The notes below the pieces were generated by a model. That model worked only from the letters and a program-made list of their open reading frames with translations. It was not told the origin of the DNA and made no database searches. The translations under genes were made by a program, and so were the position numbers. Of a stretch of DNA of 64,000 bases, positions 32,201 to 41,950 are shown piece after piece. The number at the start of each line of letters is the position of its first letter. The first letter of the stretch is position 1. The DNA comes from Microplitis mediator (Eukaryota > Arthropoda > Insecta > Hymenoptera > Braconidae). The DNA lies in contig NC_079969.1 of NCBI RefSeq assembly GCF_029852145.1, positions 6,572,001 through 6,636,000 of the forward strand, in the 5' to 3' direction.

Positions 32201-34557
32201 AGGCATTTAAATTATTACTTGAGCATTTGAGGTGGGCACTTTTGGGTTTTTCGAATACTTATTTTTTAATTGTCAACAAATCGATTATCGATAAAGTTAA
32301 AAATTTTCCGTTTAAAATTAAAAAGTTGTCAAGAAAAAAAGTGTCATTGGTTTTTTAAAAATATCTTTGTAAATATTGAGTTATTTGAAAAAATGAAAGA
32401 GACTCTTTTTGTAGCTCATTAAATTCTCTACAACAAAGATACATTATATTTTTTTTTAAATTTGAAAGTTAGTGAAATATTTTAAGTTTAAAATCCGAAA
32501 AAATAAGTATAGAAAATTTGAGTTGAAAATTGCTGAGGTGTGATTAGTTTTTTGTAAATATCTCTATAAATATTGAATTTCTCGAAAAATAGCATCAAAC
32601 CTTTTTTATAGCTCTTTAAATTCTCTACAAAAAAGGTGTCTTACAATTTTTTCAAAAACTTAATAGCTGTAGAGATATTTTGAGTTTAAAATTCTTACGG
32701 TTTGATATTAAAATTCGGAATTAATAAATTTTATTAAATTACCATGACAATTATTCTTGAAATTCAAAAAAAGTTCTTCATTAATGTTGTTCATAGTTTT
32801 TAAAAGTTAGTTTACCATGTAATTTTATTTTATGACTTAAGTAGTTTATAAACTAATAAAATTTCGGGCGGTTTGTTATGATACAATCTACCCTATTTTT
32901 AGTTGAAAGTTAAGTATCTCAATGAATATGTATCTCAATACTTTTAAAGGCATTTTTATACCGTGTAAAAGTTTTCTAAAAGAAAATAAAACTTTATGAA
33001 ACTTTACTCAAGTTTTCTTGATAACTATTTATATAAAGTAGAATTTCGAAGGACCTATTTAAGGTAAAGCTTTATAACTTCAAAACCGCTTATCATATTT
33101 ATCAAACTCAACAGATATTGTTGCGACTTTAAACCTTTTTGTAGGATTATTTTCTTTTAAACAATACTATCTTTGAAAAAAAAAAAAAAAAAAAAGTAAA
33201 TAAATCTTCTAAGGTATAATTCACAAGTGTCGAAATTTTTTTTTTCTTATTCATTCTGAGACTGAATATCATGAAATAAATATATGACTTCGTAGACTGT
33301 AAAAAATTTTTGGTGTGAAAATGGTTCTCGAGGACTTAACACGGTGTCTTCCGTGTGAATTGACGGTGTAAAATTTTAAGCGAAGCACTTTTAACACGGC
33401 TTCAGTGTTATCTTCCACACCCTTCGGTGTTATTAGCTCAAAACTCATACATTGTTCAATCATAACATTTGTAGTTAAAAATTACCCAATAACTGTTGTT
33501 ACTATTCAAATGAATATATATATATATATAGATGGTCACCCAGTTTTAGAGCTTAAGGGTCCCTATCAAAGCTTTCATATAGAGTTAAATCCCCTGCAGT
33601 TTTTAATTTTAATTCAAGGCTCATAAAACTTTTGTGTACTGAGTCGCTGTGAGATGCTTTAACTCATTTCGGGCCACCTAAAATTTTTTTTTTGACTATG
33701 AAATGCATTGATTTTACTCGTTTTCGCGCCTACGGATGATGTAGAAACAATTTAAGGCCAATTGACCCCGGGAAAACAATTGGTGCTGGGTCGACCCCTC
33801 AGAGGGCCACTTTTATGTTGTGACCCGAATTAATAGCTTACCCTGTTTAGAAAATCTCATAGAATCCATTAGATTCTCATAAATTCCTATAGAAATTTTA
33901 TAAGAATGAATGAGTTCTATGAGAAGTGATATAGTTAAGTATAGGGCCTTATACATACAGCTGTAAGAATCTATCGGATTTTTTAAGCAGGGTAGTCATG
34001 TTTAAGATTGATATATAGATATCTTCAAGTTACTGGTTAACCAATAACGAGCTGTGAATTTTAAAATAACCAATAAGGACCCAGGTTTCATTTTTCCGAC
34101 CTGTAACTAACTTCAACTTAATCATGTATTTTTATTCTGATGATTAACAGGTTAAATTAAATTGAATAATGCCATTTATTAACACAAAAATACTTATTGT
34201 TTCACAGATCCTGATATACCAGTAAGAGGATACAATCGCGAATGGCAGCACTGGTTAGTAGGAAATATTCCTGAAGACAAAGTCGCCAAAGGTGAAGTTT
34301 TAACAGAATACGTCGGTCCAGCGCCGCCATTAAAAACCGGCAAACATCGTTACGTTTTCCTTCTCTACAAACAGAACCAAGGCGCGATAACCTTCGACGA
34401 GCGTCGCATCGGCAACCGCGACAAAAGACGTAACCGATTTTCAATTAAAAAATTCGCTGACAAATATAACCTCGAAGGTCCCATTGCCGGAAATTACTTC
34501 ATTGCCCAGTACGACGACATTGTTCCGGTTATTCACAAGCAACTGGGCAACTATTAA
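26289..34557 (+). CDS. Secreted PEBP-family protein (PEBP3)
   Basis: Four coding exons: 26289-26304 (16 nt), 28767-28876 (110 nt), 29839-29959 (121 nt), 34208-34557. All are in phase, giving 198 aa. The N-terminus is a clean signal peptide of about 17 residues (MKYLTVILVG..., ending VNA). The mature part has DPDIPVR in place of the more common DP-D-P-R-S/D context, then GKHRYVFLLYKQ and PIAGNYFIAQYDD. Exon sizes of 110 and 121 nt equal those of PEBP2, so PEBP2 and PEBP3 are sister duplicates. The gene is stretched over 8.3 kb by element-filled introns; intron 1 holds a tRNA gene. A TATA box and initiator lie just upstream and AATAAA signals at 34644. Confidence 0.9.
26652..27262 (+). mobile_element. 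MITE family C, occupied copy
   Basis: Termini CCCTGATTGAACAACTGAAT and mirror ATTCAATCAGGG. The interior is dominated by GAATT(A/C)AA(C/T)-type words. Without the nested insertion at 26858-27080 it is 386 bp, exactly the length of the copy at 47847-48232, which is in the opposite orientation. It lies in PEBP3 intron 1. Confidence 0.8.
26858..27080. mobile_element. MITE family D nested in family C
   Basis: 223 bp with termini CACAGAAAAAAAG and CTTTTTTTCTGTG. It is flanked by a CA duplication (26856-26857 and 27081-27082); the empty family C copy at 47847-48232 has a single CA there. The interior repeats CAAGAAAT-like modules in both orientations. Confidence 0.85.
28236..28308 (+). tRNA. tRNA-Met: tRNA-Met (CAT), elongator-like
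   Basis: The 73-base cloverleaf can be drawn fully. The acceptor stem GCTTCGG pairs with CCGGAGC (one G-T pair) and A is the discriminator. The D-arm has GCGC...GCGC. The anticodon loop CTCATAA gives CAT. The T-arm is GTGAG-TTCGATC-CTCAC. A- and B-box matches are present and a TTTT terminator follows at 28313. No intron; CCA is not encoded. The gene lies on the same strand inside PEBP3 intron 1. Confidence 0.93.
28393..28503. mobile_element. Short MITE with family C-like ends
   Basis: CCCTGATTAAAA at the left and TTTTAATCAGGG at the right, 111 bp, with a TATATA-rich interior. It shares the CCCTGATT terminus with family C but not its interior, as expected for an internally deleted relative. 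It sits 85 bp downstream of the tRNA gene. Confidence 0.6.
28877..29838. other. PEBP3 intron 2
   Basis: AT-rich and non-coding. 29540-29830 holds ACATATAT-type words bracketed by TCGCGTGAA repeats, possibly a decayed element. No other feature. Confidence 0.4.
30430..30790 (+). repeat. Fragment of dispersed composite repeat
   Basis: Matches 19095-19345 and 63175-63640: GCAAATTACTTGAAGT, CCAAGTGATAAATGTCTGA, AAAATCACAGTCTATTTT, TTCATAAGTCAATTAATTTT. It lies in PEBP3 intron 3. Confidence 0.55.
31450..31613. repeat. Foldback with CGTTCGAGGTGTGCAATTTT arms
   Basis: The 20-base arm at 31451 is mirrored at 31592-31612. Between the arms lies AAAATACAGCTCGATAT, a block shared with 63825-63900. A related but diverged GAGGTGGGCACTTTT is at 32228. 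Confidence 0.6.
32220..32800 (-). repeat. Hairpin-unit array 3 (two units, reverse)
   Basis: Reverse-orientation hairpins near 32395-32445 and 32590-32645 with the family's flanking blocks (TTAGTTTTTTGTAAATATCTC, TTTTGAGTTTAAAATTC). Period about 195 bp. It lies in PEBP3 intron 3. Confidence 0.75.
33000..34207. other. Distal part of PEBP3 intron 3
   Basis: No gene. 33300-33430 has repeated CGGTGT / ACACGG words and 33740-33830 is a GC-richer patch with GACCCCGGG and GGTCGACCCC. Both look like decayed elements. Confidence 0.35.
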
Positions 34558-34643
34558 CCTCAAAATTTTTAACTAACCTTAGAATTAAGAAATTAATAAT
34601 GTTTTATTACAACAATTACTATTATTGTGAAAAAGGTACACAT

Positions 34644-34656
34644 AATAAATAATAAA
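34644..34656 (+). terminator. PEBP3 polyadenylation signals
   Basis: Two AATAAA hexamers, at 34644 and 34651, about 90 bases after the stop. Confidence 0.6.
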
Positions 34657-35122
34657 ATTTTTTTTTAAATGAACATTGACATTTTTTTTTATTGTTATTC
34701 TTCAATACAAAACGAGTCAGACAAATTGTTATTTTTTTTTTTTTTCATTATCTTAGCTCTGGTAATATGGCGATACTTAATATTTATTACAATTTATTAT
34801 TATTCATTAATATCTATATTAATAATTATTAATTATACCAATTAATTAATTAATAAATAATTTATAAATATATATTTATAATATACATATATCACTTACA
34901 TAATTTATCACCATTACTATCAATAATTATCATTCATTACTATGCATCCATTTTACACACTATTTTATTTCATACTTAACTTATAAGTAATAATTAATAA
35001 ATTAAAAATTAAAGTAATTAATAATATCATTTTTTTTAACAAACGCTTACTGTTTTAATTAAATGCCATTACTTTTAAAATATTTTATTAATAATAATAA
35101 CAATAAATTAATAAATATAATT

Positions 35123-35298
35123 TATAGTCGTCCCAACAAAAGCTTGGGATTTTCCCCCACCAGTTTCTTTCCCCACCATCATAATATTAGAATAGGCGCA
35201 TGCGCCATTGAATGCGCGCATGTGCCAAACTAACGTTAAAAGGGTGGGGGAAGATACCGTGGTGGGAAAAAAAGCAAGTTTTCGTTGGGATGACTATA
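35123..35298. mobile_element. MITE with TAGTCGTCCCAAC termini
   Basis: 176 bp, TATAGTCGTCCCAACAAAAG at the left and CTTTTGTTGGGATGACTATA-like sequence at the right. TA on both sides is the probable target duplication. A perfect GGCGCATGCGCC palindrome and CCCCACC / GGTGGGG pairs lie inside. A possible solo end, TTGTTGGGATGAC, is at 37661. Confidence 0.75.
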
Positions 35299-35653
35299 TA
35301 CTGTGAAGTGAGGTGACTTTAATTTATGGACAGGTTGAACTTTAGATAAATTATTGGTGGCATGAACTAATTCAATAAATATACATATATTTTTTTAATT
35401 CGATTATGAGTTTTCGGACTTTAACCTTTTATTTGTTAGTTTTTGACAAACTCAGCTGCTCATAAATATACGAATACTTCAAACCTGATGGGTGACAATG
35501 ATGAATTATTAATCGCTTTATGGAAAATTGTGTATATTTATTAGTTAAAGAAGAAGCAGCTGTTCAAATAACAATTATTATTCATAGCAATATGAGTTTT
35601 TAAATGAAATTTTTCAAGTTTTATTTCAAAGTGTTACACTATTAGCGGCAAGT

Positions 35654-36399
35654 TACACGGAGAGAAATTTATGGTAACAATTACAATATATTATGGGAAT
35701 GGTTCCCATAGTGCATAGTAACCGGTTTTTTTGAAATGTTAATTATAGGAACAGCACCCATATATATTATAGTTATCATTACTATAATAATACAGTAATC
35801 GTTACCATAACATTATAGGAACCATTACTATAATAATGTGATAACCATTACCATACATACGGTAACGATTACCATAATATTATAAGAAGCTTGACTATAA
35901 CATTATGGTAACCATTACTATATATATGGTTTATTACCATAATATATGGTAACGATTACCGTAATATATAGTAACGATTACTATAACATTATGGTAATCA
36001 TTACCACAATATACGGTAACGATTACCATAATATATGGCACCGACTACTATAATATATGGTAACCATTACCATAATATCATAGGAACCATTACCATCACA
36101 TTATAATAATGATTACCATAATCTATGGTAATCATTTCCATAATATTAAAGTAACGTTTACCATAGTATAATGGGAACAATTACCATGATATTATGGTAA
36201 TCATTACCATAATTTTTTCACATGCGATATGGGAATTAACTGTTATCATAATAATGGGAATTGTTCTCATAGTTATGGGAACTTTTCCCAGAAAGTATGG
36301 GCTTATATCCCATAATTCCAAGTAATCATTACCATAACGGTATGGGATGATATTTCATAAACGTACTAAGAATGGTTACCATAAATTTCTCTCCATGTA
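35654..36399. repeat. Large foldback of GGTAATNATTACC modules
   Basis: The ends are TACACGGAGAGAAATTTATG and a mirror finishing CTCTCCATGTA. The 700 bp between them is almost entirely short palindromic modules of the type ATGGTAATCATTACCATAAT, with a few TTCCCATA modules at both edges. No coding frame. Confidence 0.75.
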
Positions 36400-36633
36400 T
36401 AGAAAAAAATTTTTCTGCCCTCCGGCCGGAAAGTGGCAACTTTCGGGCCGCTGCCCCAAACGAAGTTGCGACTTTCCGGCTTCGTCGAGCAGAAAAATAG
36501 TATACGCACCTTGGCCAGTAAAAAAGAAAGCCTCAGACCACATGTTTGTCAGCCTCGGCTTCGCCTCGGCCAACAATTACATGTGCTCTGAGACTTTTCT
36601 TATTTTACTGGCCTAGGTATGTAATATACTATT
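36399..36633 (-). repeat. Twin-hairpin element family E, full copy
   Basis: Two consecutive hairpins. The first (about 36415-36505) pairs GGCCGGAAAGTGGCAACTTT with its partner. The second (about 36510-36628) has arms of about 55 bases closing on GCCTCGGCTTCGCCTCGGC. It is much more GC-rich than its surroundings. Nearly the same element lies inverted at 52630-52863, and a one-hairpin form at 24421-24557. It directly abuts the foldback ending at 36399. Confidence 0.8.
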
Positions 36634-36885
36634 AAAGTTAAAGGCGTTTGCTGCGAGAGCCTCAGGCTGGCAAAATCATTTTTTAACAAAATATGGATTC
36701 AAAATTAGTAATTGCCATAATTATTATCATTTAGTAAAGCAAAATTTAGTAATTGCCATTTAGCGGCACTAAATTATAAACCGGCTGCCATTTTGTCTTA
36801 CGTTTATTACTAAATATGAGACAGAAGTATGATTTTTATAAAATTATTAAAATTGATATTTTGTGTCATTTTTTTTTTATTGTTG

Positions 36886-37021
36886 GACTAACGATACTTT
36901 GCATGTCAGATATTTTCGGTTTTTATCCCCACCATTTAAATTTAATACCTAAGGCATACACCCTTGATATATAATGGGGGTAAAAAACCGAAATTATACG
37001 ACACGCAAAGTCTCGCTAATT
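36886..37021. mobile_element. Small foldback with TAACGATACTTTGCATGTC arm
   Basis: Arms of about 45 bp: ACTTTGC(A/G)TGTC, then TTTCGGTTTTTAT(C)CCC, mirrored at 36975-37021 with several mismatches. Confidence 0.6.
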
Positions 37022-38139
37022 AAACTATAACGTTACTGTATAATTATGAATAATTAATTAACTAAATTAAATAATCGTAACCTCAAAATTAAAGTCACCT
37101 AATTTACCAGTAATTTATTTTTTAAAATATATCATAACATAAATATAAATAAATAAATAAATAAAATTGAATTATTTATATTCTGATTCTGTAAAACAGA
37201 ATGACTAGAATATTTTAACTTCACAATTAAATTGTAAAAAAAAAATAATTTATTAGATTAGTCAACAAATTATTATTAATTTCGAAAATCTATTAATTAT
37301 AAATAATTAATATTAATTAGTAGATTGAGACTATTATTTGTTTTCGTTATTATTATTGAGCGTGTGCGTTAAATATTTACTTGTAATGCAAACAAATTTT
37401 TTTTTTTAATTTAATTTTTTTACTAGCGAAAATATTATGGTTATTTTTTTACCCCGGTCAATTCCATCATTGTGGCTAGTGTTTTTATAATAATTATGTT
37501 TTTAATTATTGTGGTCCCAGTAAGAGAATGGACCCCGTAAATTGCCCCCACTACCGAACGTTTATAAACTGCGCAAGCGCACAGAAAATTGGGAGAACAT
37601 TTAGCACATAAAATATCCAGAGTGGGAGTAAAAACCGACGACACCCGAAGTCCAATCTCTTGTTGGGATGACAATAACACTAGATTTTATTTCTCATTCA
37701 TTTCATTACTTATTTTTAAATATACTAAATTAGCCCATCGCGTTACTTATTTCATAGAATATAAGCTTAATTAAAATAATTTAAAATTTTAATTAAAGTA
37801 GTCTATAAAGCCGCAATTCGATTAAAAAAGTATTCAATTTCAATTTATTTTTCTTATCATTCTTATTAAAAGTACTAAAAATATCATGGCTATAATATTG
37901 ATATTCGATTTGAAATTAAAACTGAGAGATTCAAATTATTGGTAATTTTTCAAATTCGAATATTATTATTCGACTTAATTCGTTTGTAAGAATAAAAGTT
38001 TCCCTACTTGTTATATAAAATTTATAAAATTCTAGGTTATAGTCATAACTGTAGTCATATTTTTTACAATAACTAACCTATAATATTGAAAGTCGATCAA
38101 AAATGTCTGCATCAATACGATTAAAATTCAGCAGAATAT
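37022..38139. other. Intergenic, no supported gene
   Basis: 37440-37680 is less AT-rich and open on the minus strand (79 codons). It carries CCCCGGTCAATTCC and GGACCCCGTAAATTG words and the solo MITE-like end at 37661, so it was treated as element-derived. The rest is AT-rich. Confidence 0.35.
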
Positions 38140-38770
38140 AAATCATATATATGCTCATTTATGAAGCGTATTTGTTCTATATGTAGATCATATATACTTC
38201 ACATATGCTCATATATGAAGCATATATGTCCTATGCATGAATCATAGATTCTCTACATATGATGAGCATATGTATGATGCATATATATATCATATATATC
38301 TTATCTATGGATCATATATGTTCTATGAATGAGCATATATATGAATCATATATGGGTCATATATGTTCTACATATAAGCATATATATGACGCGTGAATAG
38401 ATCATGTATACTTCATATAAGTATATATATATGACGCATATGTGGATCATATGTGGATCATATGTACATATATCGGTCACAAAACCTCTATATATGATGC
38501 ATATATAGATCAAATATTCCTTATATATAATTTATATATGCTTTGTATATGAATCTTATGTGATTCATATATGGATCATATATGTTCTATAAATCAGCAT
38601 ATATATGACGAGAAATGGATCATATATACTTCATATGAGCATATATATAACGCATATATGGGTCATATTTACATATATCGATCACAAAAACTTTATATAT
38701 GAGCTTATATGTAACGCATATATGGATCAAATATATATCCCGTATATACGCTCTATATATTGGCAGATAC
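38140..38770. repeat. Degenerate ATATATG(A/G)NCATATAT array
   Basis: About 630 bp of alternating ATATATGGATCATATATG, TTCTATATATGAGCATATAT and ATGACGCATATAT words. These are imperfect tandem units of about 35-40 bp that are largely self-complementary. Confidence 0.7.
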
Positions 38771-39277
38771 AGTGAATTTTTATGCATGGTAATTAATATA
38801 TGATTCAGTTTTCACGAGAATGTCAGATTTTTATTTAAAAAACAACAAATATTTAGGAATACTGCAAAGTCAAATATTTTTAAAATTTCTAGGCATATTT
38901 CTTACATATCCCAGTATGTTTATTACGTTTTTTTTTGCATCAAATTTTCTAATTTCGTGATAAATTAGAATTAGTAAAAAATTCAATTTTTTTTTTTTTA
39001 TGTGGAAAATTATAATTTTAAATCGAGACAAAAAATGCGATATCAAGTTTTAGGTCTCAAAGATTCTATTCATCGGCTTATAGACTACTTTAATAAAATT
39101 AATTTTTTTTACTTTGTTTTTTTTGGAAAGATAAAAAAATGACTCCATTATTTAGTAGCGTAAATAAAACAAAAATAACAATTTATATATTTTTGATAAC
39201 GCGAATTAATAATTTTTAACTAAAACATTAAAATTATTTATTTATTTACTTTTCTTTTTCATATTAATCAGTCAAAA

Positions 39278-39290
39278 TTTATTTTTTATT
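39278..39290 (-). terminator. Mgat2 polyadenylation signals
   Basis: AATAAA on the minus strand (TTTATT on the plus strand) at 39278-39283 and 39285-39290, about 95-105 bases after the stop. Confidence 0.5.
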
Positions 39291-39381
39291 AATATTATTT
39301 TTTTTATATTATCATTAAAAAATAAATAAATAGTAAATTTGATAATTAATTTTTCTCAAAATTTATAAAACTACCATAGTA

Positions 39382-41888
39382 TTAAAGTAAGACTAGGTCA
39401 GGGTTTGCTGTGATATTCCAACAGAGTTGATGATCGCGTAGATCACCCCATCCGCCATTACCTTTACGTAATTTTGTTTTTTTAGCAACCCCAGCAATTG
39501 TTAATGTCAATTGCGATGGAAATAAATGATTACGTGCTGATTTCAAAACTTGTTGAACTTTAGCAATCACAGCCGTCGATTCGCAGTTATTTTTTTTGTG
39601 ATGAATACCACTGCGTTTAATCAAAAAAAGAAACAAACAGTTTTTTTTAATTATTTTCTTTTTTTTTTAACATATATTACAATTGGACGTAGATAAGCAA
39701 CGTGTCAGCCTACAAAAAATCAATTTTTTATATTTTTGTACCAAATGATTCCTTAGTAACTAAAAATTTTTTCCGAGTTCAGCGGGAAAAAATATTTCAA
39801 ATCATAAAATAAAAAAATTGTTGACAAATAAATTATCTGGGATAAAACTTTTTGTAAAATCGAGTCAAGTAACGGGAGTTTAAATACTAGATTGCAGAGG
39901 CCAGTCATTAACTATAATTAAAATTCAAGTAATTTGCTACGTTATTGCAACAAATAATAAATAAACTTTTCTTATTACAAGTTTATAATTTTTTTTTAAT
40001 TAACTTTTTACGTTACAATATTTCTGCTGTAATTATTTTAGCAGTACAGTGTCGAGTTACTTGAGATTAATTGGATTTAATAGATAAGTATGATTAGTAA
40101 TTTTGAAAAACCGAGTCAAGTCTTATGAAACTTTTTTGAAAATTAGATCGGCTATTTTATATTTTGTGATACAAAATTTTTGTTCATTTTTTATGGGTCT
40201 GCTTATTTTAGATCCTTAAACTATTATATTTTTTTTATCGAACATAGTTTTGAATTTTTAAATCCGATTTTTATAAATTAATGACGTCTATCAAAATTGA
40301 CACATGAATGCTTATCTATGTCCAGTTGATTCCATTACAATAGTACTCTGATTATAAATTTCCATTGAATCTGATTGTGAGTGAGTCAAATGTCAATTGG
40401 TTTCAATCAGAAAATAATATTAATATTATGTATCTGAAGATCGAAACGTTTTTCGCACATCGAAAATGAAAAAAATTAATGTACTTTGACTGCTGAAGCG
40501 GTAGTTCCGGAGGTCTGGGATGGCCTATGATTTTTGGCCGACATACCAGCACCTATATGCTGAACATTCAAGAAATCTAGTCATCCAGTAGACTTTTTAT
40601 TATCAATTTTCCTTTTTCGTTGCGCGAAAAACGTTTCGATTTTCAGGTACAGTCGATATTTTTCTCTCAATTAAATTCAATAGGAATTTCTAATCAGGAC
40701 AGCACTTCGGTATATAAATTCCCTAATAGCCAGAGTTTCTGATCAGAAAGTTGGTGTCAATTAGTTACGAGTAATTTGACGACAAGTTGTTACCAACTTT
40801 CCCAGGAAGTTGGCGACAATCTACTGCTGTAACCTGTCGCCAACTTTCTGAGAAATTTGAAGGCAACTTTCCGTGACCTAATGAAATGCCAACTTTTGTC
40901 ACCAATTTTCTCAGAAAGTTGCTGTCAACTTATGGAAATGCCAATTTTTGAAATCAACTTGACGACAAGTTATCGCCAGCCTGCTGTCAACTCGGCTATC
41001 AGAGAACAAAATAAAAATAAAAAATCTTACCATTCACCGATATGAAATACACGCGGTGCGCGCATCATCATTGCAACAAGACCAGAATCTACTCTCGGTG
41101 CAGCACCAGCACCTCTACTTGGTGGAAGACACGTCTGGGCAACATACTGAAGACTCCAGTCCCAATTATAATCATCATATGAACAAAATTGTGAAGCGCA
41201 TTGACGTAATTTGTTCCACGTAATGCGATTAAATGCCATTCCCATGTTATGTTTACTTGATATCCATGGTATCACTTCGGCCTGTTAAATAAAATTATAT
41301 ATTTTTTATTGCGTTTCAAAATTTTAATTTTATAAAAATTAACAACAATATATGGTATCACTAAAAAAGAAAAATATATATAAATATACGTATATATTAA
41401 TGCATGTAATTAATATTTTAAACGACCTAATTAATGTTACTAATTAACAGCTTCTACTGCAAGGTCATTGGTAATTAAATTACTTAATATTTTCCAATTA
41501 TGAAAATGAAAATGAATTTTTAATTAAGTAATGAAAAAAAAAAAATAAAATGAGAAACTGACCTTGCGGCAGTGCGAAATCTTGGAATAACAAAATAATT
41601 CAAGCATTGCAATTTTAATAAATATAATAATTACATAATTTTAACAGTTAATTTTTTTTTTCATTCATTTTTATTTTATTAATTATAAATATTAAGCATA
41701 ATATTTTTCATAAGTAAAAATGATGAATAAAAAAAAACCTAAAAATTTTATATATTTATAAAAATATATAGAAATTATTTTTAATAATTGAATGTAAAAA
41801 TTTTTATAATTATTCTTATATATATAGAGACTGAAGTAAGATAATAAATTATTGAATTACTAATTACAATTACTATATATTACATTTA

Positions 41889-41950
<62 letters not shown>

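Noticed and set aside
34202..34444. 80-codon minus-strand frame
   Set aside because: It is antisense to the last PEBP3 exon, and the sense frame carries the PEBP motifs.
35654..36399. CRISPR-like regular short repeats
   Set aside because: The modules are palindromic and contiguous without unique spacers, bounded by transposon-like inverted ends, in a eukaryotic genome.
36347..36616. Open frames on both strands over the twin-hairpin element
   Set aside because: They are explained by the palindromic GC-rich repeat, which gives mirror-image frames on both strands.
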